DNA of 64,000 bases. It comes from Paracoccus marcusii. GTDB taxonomy: Bacteria > Pseudomonadota > Alphaproteobacteria > Rhodobacterales > Rhodobacteraceae. The stretch lies in NCBI RefSeq assembly GCF_028621715.1, contig NZ_CP117466.1:3050501-3114500 (forward strand), written 5' to 3'. Positions 1 to 9,259 of the stretch are shown in pieces. Every line of letters begins with the position of its first letter. Position 1 is the stretch's first letter. Made by a program: the position numbers and the translations under genes. The notes below the pieces were generated by a model, which saw nothing but the letters and a program-made list of their open reading frames with translations, did not search any database and had not been told where the DNA came from.

Positions 1-1325
1 TTCACGCGGGCGGCGGATGCCACGCCCATGCCGATCCACCATTCACCCTCGCGCCGCGCGCAGGGTGTGGCGTTGCGCTTGTCCCAGCCAAAAGCTGCAG
101 CGCCGGCGTCCAGCGCCTCGACCAGTCTGCGCGAGGAATAGGGCGTACCCTCGCCCGGCACCTCGTCGGGCAGGTTGCGCTTGCGCAATTCGACCGGGTC
201 GATGCCGGTGGCTTCGGCCAGTTCGTCCATTGCGACCTCAAGGGCCTGCATGCCGACGGCCTCGCCCGGCGCACGGACAGATCCGGCGGTCAGACGGGTG
301 ATGTCGGATTTACGCACTGCCAAAAGGCGGTTCTCGCCGGCGTACAGGAATTCGGACGCCTGCGTCACCGGTTCAGAGAAGCTTTCTCCGGGCAGGTTCG
401 ATACCAGTGCCTCATGGGCAAAGGCGGTCAGGCGACCGTCGGGGCCGCAGCCCAGACGGATGCGCTGTTCGGTTTCCGACCGGCGCATGATCGACTGGAA
501 CACCTGCTGGCGGCTCATGACCACACGGACCGGGCGGCCCAGTTCCTTGGCGGCAATCGCCGCGGCGACCGCCTCGTGCGAGATGCCCAGCTTGGATCCA
601 AACCCGCCGCCGACATAGGGCGACAGCAGATGCACGTGCTTGGGGTCGATCCCCAGGCTGTCGGCCAGCTCCGCGACGTTATAGGTTAGCATCTGCAGGC
701 TGCCCCACAGCGTCAGATCCTTGCCGTTCCATTCCGCGACCGCCGCATGCGGCTCCATTGCGGCACTGGCATGGCCGGGGGTTGTGAAGGTCAGATCGAC
801 GGAATGCGCGGCGTCGCGCATGGCCTTGTCCAGATCGCCCGCCTTGATCGGATCTGCGGCCGGTTCCGCATCTGCGGCATCCGGCAGGAACTGCGCGTCG
901 CCGGACTGATCCTCGTATTCGATGTCCAGCGCCTTTGCGGCATTGGTCGCCTGCTCGAACGTCTCGGCGACGACCAGGGCCACCGGCTGCATCGGAAAGT
1001 CGACCTTCGAGACGTCCTGCTCGGGGGCCTCGCCCGCGGTGCCCTGCGCCGCGCGGCGCAGCATCCGTTCCGAGGAATAGACGCCCAGAACGCCGGGCAT
1101 CGCCATCACGACGTCGCGGTTGATCTTCCTGACCCGACCGGTGCTGATCGTCGCGCCGACCAGCACGCCCTCGGCGCAGTTCTCGCGTGCATATTCGGCG
1201 GCATAGGTCGCGGTGCCCGCCACCTTCAGCCGGCCTTCCGGCCGGTCCAGCGGCTTGCCGATCACCCCCTGGCGGGTGCGGTCCAGCATGTCGCGGGTGT
1301 CGGGGGTGTCATAGGTATCGCTCAT
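1..1325 (-). CDS. Molybdopterin-binding subunit of a PaoC-like aldehyde oxidoreductase (3'-truncated by window edge)
   Basis: This is the large, molybdenum-cofactor-binding subunit of a xanthine dehydrogenase/aldehyde oxidase family enzyme. About 441 codons are present and the C-terminal part lies outside the window. Visible family marks are the GGGFGSK motif in the cofactor domain, a preceding block on the theme GHASAAMEPHAAVA, and RAPGEA further on. The ATG is one codon past the TGA of the FAD subunit gene, so the three subunit genes are translationally linked in the order 2Fe-2S, FAD, Moco, as in E. coli paoABC (yagTSR). The substrate cannot be read from the sequence; the family oxidises a wide range of aldehydes. 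The glutamate that acts as catalytic base lies in the missing part. Family assignment is confident, substrate is not. Confidence 0.9.
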   Translation of the reverse strand, partial: MSDTYDTPDTRDMLDRTRQGVIGKPLDRPEGRLKVAGTATYAAEYARENCAEGVLVGATISTGRVRKINRDVVMAMPGVLGVYSSERMLRRAAQGTAGEAPEQDVSKVDFPMQPVALVVAETFEQATNAAKALDIEYEDQSGDAQFLPDAADAEPAADPIKAGDLDKAMRDAAHSVDLTFTTPGHASAAMEPHAAVAEWNGKDLTLWGSLQMLTYNVAELADSLGIDPKHVHLLSPYVGGGFGSKLGISHEAVAAAIAAKELGRPVRVVMSRQQVFQSIMRRSETEQRIRLGCGPDGRLTAFAHEALVSNLPGESFSEPVTQASEFLYAGENRLLAVRKSDITRLTAGSVRAPGEAVGMQALEVAMDELAEATGIDPVELRKRNLPDEVPGEGTPYSSRRLVEALDAGAAAFGWDKRNATPCARREGEWWIGMGVASAARV

Positions 1326-1327
1326 CG

Positions 1328-2290
1328 TCATTCCCCCGTGGCTTCCGCCAGCACCGCCGCAAGGGCGCGGCGGACCAGCGTGATCTTGAAATCGTTGTGT
1401 CCCTGGCCGCGCGCATCCACCAGCAGAAGGTCGGCGGCCTTGTCGAACAGCGCGGGCGTCGGGCGTTCCCCGACCAGCAGCGTCTCGACGCGGTCGTCGG
1501 TCCACGGCTTGTGGGCAATGCTTCCGAACGCCAGTTGCGCGGCGTCGATGCGGCCATTGTCCATGCGAACCGCCGCCGCCACCGACACCAGCGCAAAGGC
1601 ATAGGATGCCCGGTCGCGCACCTTGCGATACAGCTGACGTCCCCCGAACGGTGCCGGCAGGCGGATGGCGGTGATGACCTCACCCGCCTTCAGCACGTTG
1701 TCGCACGACGGATCGTCCCCCGGCAGGCGGTGGAAATCGCGCATCGGAATTTCACGGGTGCCGTCAGGACCTTCGGTCTCGACCGTGGCGCGCAGGGCTG
1801 ACAGAGCCACGGCCATGTCGCCCGGATAGGTCGCGATGCAGGCATCGGACGCGCCCAGGATCGCATGGTTGCGGTTCACGCCCCCCTGCGCCGCGCAGCC
1901 TGTGCCCGGTTCGCGCTTGTTGCAAGGCGACCGCCCGTCCATGAAATAACCACAGCGCGTGCGCTGGCACAGGTTGCCGCCCATCGTCGCCTTGTTGCGC
2001 AACTGCGGGCTGGCACCGGCCAGAATGGCGCGCGACAGCAGCGGCCAGTCGGCACGGATGCGCGGATGCGCCGCGCAGTCCGAGTTGCTGACCAGCGCGC
2101 CGATGCGAAGACCGGCACCCTCGGGGGTGATTTCCTTAAGGCCGACGCGGGTGATGTCCAGCAGGGCATCGGGGGTCGCGACCTCCAGCTTCATCAGGTC
2201 CAGCAGGTTGGTGCCGCCGGCGATCAGCATGGCGGGGTTGCCGACGGCTTGCGCCAGATCACCCGCGCGTTCGTATTCGAATGCCTTCAT
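1328..2290 (-). CDS. FAD-binding subunit of PaoB-like aldehyde oxidoreductase
   Basis: This 320-residue medium subunit carries FAD between the iron-sulfur subunit and the electron acceptor. It begins [10 protein letters not shown] and has the FAD-binding stretch [14 protein letters not shown] (residues 23-36) and [16 protein letters not shown] (residues 105-120). The insert with C108, C113, C123 and C132 followed by C151 resembles the segment that binds an extra 4Fe-4S cluster in E. coli PaoB. The later stretch [17 protein letters not shown] also matches that protein closely. Its ATG overlaps the stop of the 2Fe-2S gene by four bases (ATGA). The similarity to PaoB/YagS is recalled, not computed. 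Presence of the extra cluster is inferred from the cysteine spacing. Confidence 0.9.
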   Translation of the reverse strand: MKAFEYERAGDLAQAVGNPAMLIAGGTNLLDLMKLEVATPDALLDITRVGLKEITPEGAGLRIGALVSNSDCAAHPRIRADWPLLSRAILAGASPQLRNKATMGGNLCQRTRCGYFMDGRSPCNKREPGTGCAAQGGVNRNHAILGASDACIATYPGDMAVALSALRATVETEGPDGTREIPMRDFHRLPGDDPSCDNVLKAGEVITAIRLPAPFGGRQLYRKVRDRASYAFALVSVAAAVRMDNGRIDAAQLAFGSIAHKPWTDDRVETLLVGERPTPALFDKAADLLLVDARGQGHNDFKITLVRRALAAVLAEATGE

Positions 2291-2814
2291 TGCGCGGCCT
2301 CCGTCTGGGCCATGGCGTTGCGGATGGCGGCCAGGATGTTGTCATAGGCGCCGCAGCGGCACAGGTTGCCGCTCATCCGTTCGCGGATCTCGGCATCGGC
2401 GACGGCGGGCTTGTCGGCCGGATCGGCGGTGACGGCACTGGGCCAGCCCTGCCGGATCTCCTCGATCATCGCGGTCGCCGAACAGATCTGGCCGGGCGTG
2501 CAATAACCACACTGGAACCCGTCATGGGCCACGAAGGCCGCCTGCAGGGTCGACAGCGCATCGGGCGTGCCGATGCCTTCGATCGTGGTGATCTCATCTT
2601 CGTCATGCATGACGGCCAGCGTCAGGCAGGAGTTGATGCGGCGGCCGTTGACGATGACGGTGCAGGCGCCGCATTGACCGTGGTCGCAGCCCTTCTTTGT
2701 GCCGGTCAGGCCAAGGTCCAGACGCAGGACGTCAAGCAGGCTGCGGCGGGGGTCGCCGTGATATTCATGGGATTGGCCGTTGACGGACAACCTGGCGGCG
2801 GGGCGTTGTGCCAT
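2287..2814 (-). CDS. 2Fe-2S subunit of PaoA-like aldehyde oxidoreductase
   Basis: This is the small electron-transfer subunit with two 2Fe-2S clusters. The plant-type cluster motif is [16 protein letters not shown] with a further Cys in NSCLTL. The second cluster motifs are CGYCTPGQ and [10 protein letters not shown] chose the ATG giving [13 protein letters not shown] (175 residues) because AAGGAG lies seven bases upstream; an in-frame ATG 11 codons earlier lacks a comparable site. E. coli PaoA is exported through Tat, but here neither start gives a twin-arginine signal, so the enzyme should be cytoplasmic. It is the first gene of the three-subunit operon. No cofactor-insertion chaperone (XdhC/PaoD type) is visible in the window; it could lie beyond the truncated large subunit. 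Confidence 0.9.
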   Translation of the reverse strand: MAQRPAARLSVNGQSHEYHGDPRRSLLDVLRLDLGLTGTKKGCDHGQCGACTVIVNGRRINSCLTLAVMHDEDEITTIEGIGTPDALSTLQAAFVAHDGFQCGYCTPGQICSATAMIEEIRQGWPSAVTADPADKPAVADAEIRERMSGNLCRCGAYDNILAAIRNAMAQTEAAQ

Positions 2815-2890
2815 TGGGGGCTCCTTGGACCGCGGTGCTGGGTCCAAGGCAACGTGGGCCGGGCAACCCGGTTCCCATGTCTTTTCGCCC

Positions 2891-3871
2891 TTACGCCACC
2901 AGGGCCGTGGCGTTCCGCCGCGCCCGGTTCTGTGCGATCATCGCGCAGATCAGCAGCTGTGCCATGTGATAGACCAGGACGGGCAGGACGGTGGCCCCGA
3001 CGGTCTCGGCCGGGAACAGCGCGGTGGCGATGGGCAGGCCCGTCGCAAGGCTCTTGGTCGACCCGCAGAAGAACAGCACGATCCGGTCCTCCAGCGGCAG
3101 GCCGAAGGCGCGGCCCGCCCCGACCATCATCCCGAAGACGCAGGCCAGCAGCACCAGCATGACCGCGATCAGCGCGATCAGGGCAGTCGGCGGGATCGAC
3201 GCCCACAGGCCCGACACCGTGCCCGCACTGAAGGCCGAATAGACGATCAGCAGGATCGCACCCCGGTCCACGACCAAGGTCAGCGTCTTGCGGTTGCGCA
3301 CGAACGCGCCCACCCACGGGCGCAGGATCTGGCCCAGGACGAAGGGCAGCAGGATCTGCGTGCCGATGCGCAGCACGGCGTCCAGGCTGACGCCGCCCTC
3401 TCCGGTCTTCAACAGCACCGCGACCAGCGCCGGGGTCAGCGCCACGCCGACCAGGTTCGACAGCGACGCCGCGCAGATCGCCGCGGGGACGTTGCCCCCC
3501 GCCATCGACACGAAGGCGATCGAGCTTTGGATCGTCGAGGGCAGCACCGCCAGGAACACCAGCCCCAGCGTGACCTGCGGTCCCAGCAGATCGCCGAAGA
3601 TCAGCGCGAATGCCATGCCCAGCACCGGGATCATCAGATAGGTCGCGGCGAATGTCAGTCCCTGCAGGCGCCAGTTCAGCATGCCCGCCTTGACCGAAGC
3701 CGGATCCAGCTTGGCCCCGTACAGAAAGAACAGCAGCGCCACCGCCCAATAGGTCACCTGACCCAGGGCGTCGGCCGCCACGCCCCGCGCCGGCAGCACC
3801 AGGCCCACCATGACGGTGCCCAGCAGCATCAGCATGTAGCTGTCGATTCCGATGCGTTTCAGAAAGCCCAT
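2891..3871 (-). CDS. Bile acid:sodium symporter family (SBF-like) membrane carrier
   Basis: The 326-residue protein is almost wholly hydrophobic, with about nine or ten predicted membrane segments, starting with IDSYMLMLLGTVMVGLVLP. The blocks LFFLYGAKLDPASVKAGM and FLAVLPSTIQSSIAFVSMAGGN, and a late FFCGSTKSLATGLPIA, are typical of the YfeH/SBF-like branch of bile acid/Na+ symporters, which move organic anions into the cell with sodium. It starts 10 bases downstream of the gamma-glutamyltransferase-family gene, so the two are likely co-transcribed, and 76 bases separate its end from the oxidoreductase operon. The substrate is unknown. Co-location suggests it feeds a carboxylate or amino acid conjugate to the neighbouring enzymes, which is inference only. 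Confidence 0.88.
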   Translation of the reverse strand: MGFLKRIGIDSYMLMLLGTVMVGLVLPARGVAADALGQVTYWAVALLFFLYGAKLDPASVKAGMLNWRLQGLTFAATYLMIPVLGMAFALIFGDLLGPQVTLGLVFLAVLPSTIQSSIAFVSMAGGNVPAAICAASLSNLVGVALTPALVAVLLKTGEGGVSLDAVLRIGTQILLPFVLGQILRPWVGAFVRNRKTLTLVVDRGAILLIVYSAFSAGTVSGLWASIPPTALIALIAVMLVLLACVFGMMVGAGRAFGLPLEDRIVLFFCGSTKSLATGLPIATALFPAETVGATVLPVLVYHMAQLLICAMIAQNRARRNATALVA

Positions 3872-3881
3872 GTCCGTCTCC

Positions 3882-5459
3882 TTACAGGCCGATGGCCATG
3901 CCGTCCTTGCGGCTGTCCGACCCGCCTTCCAGCAGGCCGTCGCCGATGCGGATCGCCTGCGCCCCGCCCATCGGGCCGGTCAGGCGCTTGATGACATGGC
4001 CGCGCGCGGCCAGGTCGTCGCAGATGTCCTGCGGCAGGGTCGGTTCCACCTGCAGCACGCCGTCGGTGGCAAAGGTCCGCGGCTCGTCCATGGCCGCCTG
4101 CAGCGAGAGGCCGCGGTCGATCACCGCCGACAGGAAGGCCGCGTGGCCCGCCGCTTGGTACTGTCCGCCCATCACGCCAAAGGGCATGACCGTGCGGCCG
4201 CCCTGGGTCAGCATGCCGGGGATGATCGTGTGCATCGGGCGCTTGCGCGGGCCGATCGCGTTCGGATGGCCGGGGATCAGACGGAACGACGCACCGCGGC
4301 TTTGGAACAGCACGCCGGTCGCGGGGTCCAGCCGCCCGGACCCGAAGCCGTGGAAGATCGAATTGATGAAGGACACCGCATTCCCCGCGGCGTCCACGAC
4401 GCACAGATAGATGGTGTCCTTGTGCTCGGGCTCGTCCCACAGGGCCGGGGCTTGGGCGCGGGCCATGTCGATGCGGGCGCGCAGGGCCGCGATGGCGGCC
4501 TCCGACATCAGAGCCTTGGTCAGGCCGGCGCAATGATCGGGATCGCCCAGCAGTTCGTCGCGGTGATGATAGGCAAGCTTCGTCGCCTCGGCCTGGACAT
4601 GGATGCGGTCGGCCACGGACAGCGCGGCCATGTCGAACCCCTCGATGATCTTCAGGATCAACAGCGCGGCCAGCCCCTGCCCGTTCGGCGGGCATTCATG
4701 GACGTCGAACCCGCGATAGCGGGCGCTGATCGGGTCGACCCATTCGGCGCCGTCGGTGGCATCCGCGAAATCCTGCTGGGTGTGCAGCCCGCCCAAGGAT
4801 CGCAGATGCGCGACCATGCGTGCCGCGGTGTCGCCCTGATAGAAGGCGGCCGGACCATGGGCCGCGATCTCCTCCAAGCGGTCGGCCAGCAGGGGTTGGG
4901 CAAAGCGGGCGCCAGCATCCGGGACAGGCAGGAAATGCGCCGCCGCATGCGGATCGCCTGCGACGGTGGCCTGCCCTTCGGCCCAGTCCTGGGCGACGCG
5001 GGGGGTGACGGGAAACCCGTCGCGGCCATAGCCGATCGCGTCGCGGAACAGGCGCGACAGCGGCAGGCGGCCCAGATCGGCATGCAGGCGGCACCACGCG
5101 GAGATAGCGCCGGGCACGGTCACCGCATGCGCGCTGGTCTGAGGAATGGTGTCGGTCAGACCCGCGGCCTGCAGCGCCTCGACCGTCGCCGCGGCGGGGG
5201 CGCGGCCCGACCCGTTCAGTGCGCGCACCGGCCCGTTTGCCGGTGCATAAAGCGCAAAGCAGTCGCCGCCGATCCCGGTCATCAACGGGTCGACTACCGC
5301 CTGCACCGCGCTGGCGGCGATGGCGGCGTCGACCGCGTTCCCTCCCTCGGCCAGGATGGCCAGGCCCGATGCGCTGGCCAGCGGGTGCGAGGTGGCGACC
5401 ATCGCACGACCGGCAAGGGTGGACGGCCTGCGGCCCGACAGGAAATCGAATGCGGTCAT
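3882..5459 (-). CDS. Gamma-glutamyltransferase family protein (Ntn hydrolase)
   Basis: The 525-residue protein belongs to the gamma-glutamyltransferase/cephalosporin acylase family, made as a proenzyme that cleaves itself so that a threonine becomes the N-terminal nucleophile. The N-terminal half has EGGNAVDAAIAASAVQAVV and TGIGGDCFALY, typical of the large subunit. The expected cleavage threonine is in HKDTIYLCVVDAAGNAVSFI, near the middle of the protein. There is no signal peptide, unlike periplasmic Ggt, so this is probably one of the cytoplasmic members. The chosen ATG gives MTAFDFLSGR with GGAGAG about eight bases upstream; an ATG ten codons earlier has no such site. It is transcribed away from the GntR gene and upstream of the carrier gene. 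Confidence 0.88.
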   Translation of the reverse strand: MTAFDFLSGRRPSTLAGRAMVATSHPLASASGLAILAEGGNAVDAAIAASAVQAVVDPLMTGIGGDCFALYAPANGPVRALNGSGRAPAAATVEALQAAGLTDTIPQTSAHAVTVPGAISAWCRLHADLGRLPLSRLFRDAIGYGRDGFPVTPRVAQDWAEGQATVAGDPHAAAHFLPVPDAGARFAQPLLADRLEEIAAHGPAAFYQGDTAARMVAHLRSLGGLHTQQDFADATDGAEWVDPISARYRGFDVHECPPNGQGLAALLILKIIEGFDMAALSVADRIHVQAEATKLAYHHRDELLGDPDHCAGLTKALMSEAAIAALRARIDMARAQAPALWDEPEHKDTIYLCVVDAAGNAVSFINSIFHGFGSGRLDPATGVLFQSRGASFRLIPGHPNAIGPRKRPMHTIIPGMLTQGGRTVMPFGVMGGQYQAAGHAAFLSAVIDRGLSLQAAMDEPRTFATDGVLQVEPTLPQDICDDLAARGHVIKRLTGPMGGAQAIRIGDGLLEGGSDSRKDGMAIGL

Positions 5460-5505
5460 GGAACAGGCTCTCCGGCGAGGAATCACATGGTCAAGCGGCT
5501 GCGGT

Positions 5506-5515
5506 ATGTATACAT
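5506..5515. promoter_or_regulatory. Candidate GntR operator (perfect palindrome ATGTATACAT)
   Basis: A perfect ten-base palindrome sits in the 92-base gap between the divergent gamma-glutamyltransferase-family and GntR genes. FadR/VanR-type (FCD) GntR regulators often bind a core of the form NGTATACN, which this matches. Its position would allow control of both directions. Binding has not been shown. Confidence 0.55.
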
Positions 5516-5551
5516 GTTGCAGGCACAGGAATACAATTGACGGAATTCCCG

Positions 5552-6187
5552 ATGCCTCCCATCCGTTCGGCCGATCAGATCCACGATGCGCTTTCCGCGC
5601 AGATCATCGCGGGCACGCTGCGTCCCGGCGACCCGTTGGGAGAGACGACCCTTGCCGCGCGGTTCGGCTTGTCCCGGACCCCGGTGCGCGAGGCGTTGCA
5701 GCGGCTGGCCGCCGAAGGGCTGGTTGAACGCGGCCCCCGCCGGGCGTTCCTGGTGCGCCGCATGGGCAGCGACGCCCTGCGCCACCTGTTCGAGGCCCTG
5801 GCGGAACTGGAGGCACTGTGCGCCAGCCTGTCCGCGCTGCGGATGACCCCGACCGACCATGCGCTGCTGGCGGGCATCCTGGACCGCGACGACCTGCCCG
5901 GCGCGGATTACGCCCAGGCCAACATGCGCTTTCACGAGGCCTTGCGCCAAGGCGCGGGAAACGCCGTGCTGGCCGACCTGCTGGCCGACCTGAACCGGCG
6001 CAGCCTGCCGTGGCGCAACGCGCAGTTCCAGGTCCGCGCGGCGCGCATCGAAACCTCGCGGGCGGAACATCGCGCGATCCTGGGGGCGATCACGGCGCGC
6101 GACGCGGATCGCGCGGCTGACCTGATGCGGGCGCATATGGGCACCTCGCTTGGCGTCATCCTGGAGATGATCGCGGGGCGGGACTGA
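5552..6187 (+). CDS. GntR family transcriptional regulator, FCD subfamily
   Basis: The 211-residue protein has an N-terminal winged helix (residues about 5-70), with the recognition region TTLAARFGLSRTPVREALQRLA, and a C-terminal all-helical FCD ligand domain. In the latter, the metal-type residues are plausibly D and H in the stretch ADYAQANMRFHEALRQGAGN and the H of SRAEHRAILGAI. FCD regulators usually sense small organic acids and repress catabolic genes. It is divergent from the gamma-glutamyltransferase/carrier operon, with the GTATAC palindrome between them, so it probably controls that operon and itself. The chosen ATG gives MPPIRSADQIHD; a long upstream in-frame extension overlaps the divergent gene and is implausible. 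It ends three bases from the end of the convergent RND gene. Confidence 0.92.
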   Translation: MPPIRSADQIHDALSAQIIAGTLRPGDPLGETTLAARFGLSRTPVREALQRLAAEGLVERGPRRAFLVRRMGSDALRHLFEALAELEALCASLSALRMTPTDHALLAGILDRDDLPGADYAQANMRFHEALRQGAGNAVLADLLADLNRRSLPWRNAQFQVRAARIETSRAEHRAILGAITARDADRAADLMRAHMGTSLGVILEMIAGRD

Positions 6188-6190
6188 CCG

Positions 6191-9100
6191 CTATTCCGCG
6201 GGCTGAGGATCGGTCGCGGGCACGTCCCGGCGCCCGATCCGTTCGATCAGCACATAGATCACCGGCGTCAGCAGCAGCGTCAGCACGAAGGCCAGCGACA
6301 GCCCGCCCACGATGACCGCACCGATGGCGCGGCGGCTTTCCGCCCCCGCCCCCGTCGCGGTCGCCAGGGGCACGGCTCCCAGGATCGTGGCGATGGTCGT
6401 CATCAGCACGGGCCGCAGGCGCGTCACCGCCCCCTCGCGCGCGGCGGTGACCAGATCGCGGCCCTCCTCGCGCAGCTGGTTGGCGAACTCGACGATCAGG
6501 ATGCCGTTCTTGGCCATGATCCCGATCAGCAGGATCATCCCCACCTGTGAAAAGATGTTCACCGACGCCCCCGTCAGCAGCAGCGTCGCCACCGCCCCCG
6601 CAAGGCCCAGGGGCACCGTAAGCATGATCGTCAGCGGCGTGCGAAAGCTCTCGAACTGTGCCGCCAGCACCAGGAACACGATCAGCAGCGCCATTCCGAA
6701 GACCGTCGCGACGCCGCCCTGGTTTTCCTGGTAGTCCGCCGCCTGACCGCGCCAGACCAGCAGAGCGCCCGCCGGCAGCTCGGCCGCGGCCTGTTCGACA
6801 AGGGTGATGGCGCGGGCCAGGTCGGTCCCCTCGACCAGATCGGCCTCGGTGTTGACCGAAATCAGGCGGTCGTTCCGCGCGATCGACGGGACCGTGGCCC
6901 CGGTCGTGACGTCGGCAAAGGCCGACAGCGGGATCAGGTCGCCGCGCGTGTTGCGGATCAGCACGGACAGCATGTCCTGAACGCTGTCGCGGTCTTCGGG
7001 GGCCGCCTGCAGGATGACCGGGTACTGGCGGCCGTCGCTGGTGTATTCACCGACGGTGCGGGACGCGAACAGCACCTGCAGCGTCTGGGCCACGGTTTCG
7101 CTGTCCAGACCAAGGTCCTGGGCGCGGGTGCGGTCGATGTCGAGCGACGCGCCCGGCTGGTTGGCCGCGTAATCGACCTCGATCCCGGACAGGCCCGGCG
7201 CATCGGCCAGTCGGGCGGCCACGTCCTCGGCCCAAGCGGCGGCGCGGTCCAGGTCCGGCCCGCCGATGGACCAGCTGATGCTTCCGCTGCCGCCGCCAAG
7301 GCCCAGGCCACCCGACGGGCGGATCGAGGTCGACACCTCGGTCATCGCGGACAGTTGCGGGCGCAGGTCGGCCATGACCTCCTCCACGCTGACATCGCGG
7401 CCGTCCCACGGCGACAGGTTGACGAACAGCAGCGCCCGGCGCGCATTCGCGCCAAGCCCGACGATGGCGGTGACGTTTTCCACGATGCCCTGATCGCGCA
7501 GCGGCTGGATCATCGCCTCGACCTTCCGGGTCGCCGCGTCGGTATATTCCAGGTTCGACCCCTGGGGCGCGTTCAGAATGATGCGGAAGCTGCCGCGATC
7601 CTCGTCCGGGGTCAGCTGGCGCGGCAGCGCCTGATAGACGGACACCGCCCCCGCGACCAGGAAGGCCGTGCCCGCCAGAATTACCACGGGCCGCGCGATC
7701 AGCACCCGCAGGATGCGGTCATAGCCGCGTTCCAGCCAGACGATGGCCCGGTTCATTGTGCGGGTCAGCAGGTTCGGACGATCCTCTCGCGGCATCACCC
7801 GCGCGGCCAGCACCGGTGACAGGGTCAGCGCGACAAGGCCCGACACGGCCACCGCAATGGCCAGCACGATGCCGAATTCCGCGAACAGCTGGCCCAGTTC
7901 CCCGTCCATGAAACTGACCGGGACAAAGACCGCGATCAGCACGGCGGTGGTGGCGATGACGGCAAAGCTGACCTGCCCCGCGCCCTGCCGCGCGGCCTCT
8001 GCCCGCGACTTGCCCATGGCGCGGTGGCGCTGAATGTTCTCAAGCACGACGATGGCGTCGTCGACGACCAGGCCGATCGCCAGGATCAACGCAAACAGCG
8101 TCAGGATGTTGATCGTGAACCCCAGGGCCAGCATCCCCAATGCGGCGCCCAAGGCCGATACCGGGATGGTCACGATGGGCACCAGCGACAGCCGCAGCGA
8201 CCCCAGGAACAGGAAGATCACCGCCGTGACCAGGGCCACCGCTTCGAGGAACACCTTGAGGACCTGTTCGATCGAGCTTTCGATGAACACCGCCTCGTCC
8301 GTGGTGATGGTCAGCGCCATGCCGTCGGGCAGGGTGTCGCGGATGCGGTCCAGTTCCGCACGGACGGCGGTCGAGATGGCGACGGTGTTCGACTGCGCCT
8401 GCGGCTGGACGCCCAGGCCCAGGGCCACGGTGCCGTTGGCGCGATAGATGGTCGTGGTGTCCTCGGCCCCCTCCTCGATCCGCGCGACGTCGCCAAGGCG
8501 CAGGGGGCGCCCGCCCTCGTCGCGCAGCACGACCTGGCGGAACACGTCGGCCGAGGTAAAGCGCGTCTGCGCCAGCACCTGCAGCTGGCGGGCGCTCGTC
8601 TCGATCTGGCCCGCGGGCAGTTCGACGTTGTTGGCCTGCAGCGCGCCGATGATGTCGCTGGTGGTGATGCCATAGGCGGCCATGCGCGACTGATCCAGCC
8701 AGATGCGCATCGACGGCGCGCGCTCGCCAAAGATCTGCGCATTGGCCACGCCGGGCAGGCGCGCCAGGCGATCGGTGATGAAGCGGCTGGCGTAATCGGA
8801 CAGTTCCAGCGGCGTCATCGACGGGCTGGACAGGGCCAGCCGGATCACCGGGTCGCCCTCGTCGTCGTTCTTTTCCACGCGGGGCGTGTCCGCCCCGTCG
8901 GGTAGGTCGTTCAGCACCCGTTCGACGGCGGCGCGCACGTCGTTGGCGGCGCTGTCGATGTCGCGTCCCGGATCGAATGTCAGCACGCTGCGCATCCGTC
9001 CCCGGTCCGAGCTGGTGCGCATGGCGGTCACGCCGCTGACCCCGGCCAGCGCGCCCTCGATCACCGTGGCCAGCTGGTTGTCGACCACATCGGGCGCGGC

Positions 9101-9259
9101 GCCGGTATAGTTCACGCGGACGCTGACCTCGGCCGCCTCGACCGAGGGCAGCTCGCGGACCGGCAGGCGGGTGATGGCCACCGCCCCGATCAGCACGATC
9201 AGCAGGTTGATGACGGTTGCGAAGACCGGGCGGCGCAGGGCGAAATCAGGGACGCTCAT
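6191..9259 (-). CDS. RND efflux pump, inner-membrane permease (HAE1 type)
   Basis: The 1022-residue protein is the proton-driven inner-membrane component of a tripartite drug efflux pump. It has the usual layout: TM1 near residues 12-32, a large periplasmic loop, TM2-6, a central cytoplasmic break, then a second repeat ending in TM12. The TM4 aspartate pair used for proton transfer is in LVVDDAIVVLENIQRH. The start MSVPDFALRRPVFATVIN is typical. Its ATG overlaps the stop of the adaptor gene by four bases, so the two form a unit. No outer-membrane TolC-like gene is present nearby, so it must use one encoded elsewhere. The substrate is not predictable. Confidence 0.95.
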   Translation of the reverse strand: MSVPDFALRRPVFATVINLLIVLIGAVAITRLPVRELPSVEAAEVSVRVNYTGAAPDVVDNQLATVIEGALAGVSGVTAMRTSSDRGRMRSVLTFDPGRDIDSAANDVRAAVERVLNDLPDGADTPRVEKNDDEGDPVIRLALSSPSMTPLELSDYASRFITDRLARLPGVANAQIFGERAPSMRIWLDQSRMAAYGITTSDIIGALQANNVELPAGQIETSARQLQVLAQTRFTSADVFRQVVLRDEGGRPLRLGDVARIEEGAEDTTTIYRANGTVALGLGVQPQAQSNTVAISTAVRAELDRIRDTLPDGMALTITTDEAVFIESSIEQVLKVFLEAVALVTAVIFLFLGSLRLSLVPIVTIPVSALGAALGMLALGFTINILTLFALILAIGLVVDDAIVVLENIQRHRAMGKSRAEAARQGAGQVSFAVIATTAVLIAVFVPVSFMDGELGQLFAEFGIVLAIAVAVSGLVALTLSPVLAARVMPREDRPNLLTRTMNRAIVWLERGYDRILRVLIARPVVILAGTAFLVAGAVSVYQALPRQLTPDEDRGSFRIILNAPQGSNLEYTDAATRKVEAMIQPLRDQGIVENVTAIVGLGANARRALLFVNLSPWDGRDVSVEEVMADLRPQLSAMTEVSTSIRPSGGLGLGGGSGSISWSIGGPDLDRAAAWAEDVAARLADAPGLSGIEVDYAANQPGASLDIDRTRAQDLGLDSETVAQTLQVLFASRTVGEYTSDGRQYPVILQAAPEDRDSVQDMLSVLIRNTRGDLIPLSAFADVTTGATVPSIARNDRLISVNTEADLVEGTDLARAITLVEQAAAELPAGALLVWRGQAADYQENQGGVATVFGMALLIVFLVLAAQFESFRTPLTIMLTVPLGLAGAVATLLLTGASVNIFSQVGMILLIGIMAKNGILIVEFANQLREEGRDLVTAAREGAVTRLRPVLMTTIATILGAVPLATATGAGAESRRAIGAVIVGGLSLAFVLTLLLTPVIYVLIERIGRRDVPATDPQPAE

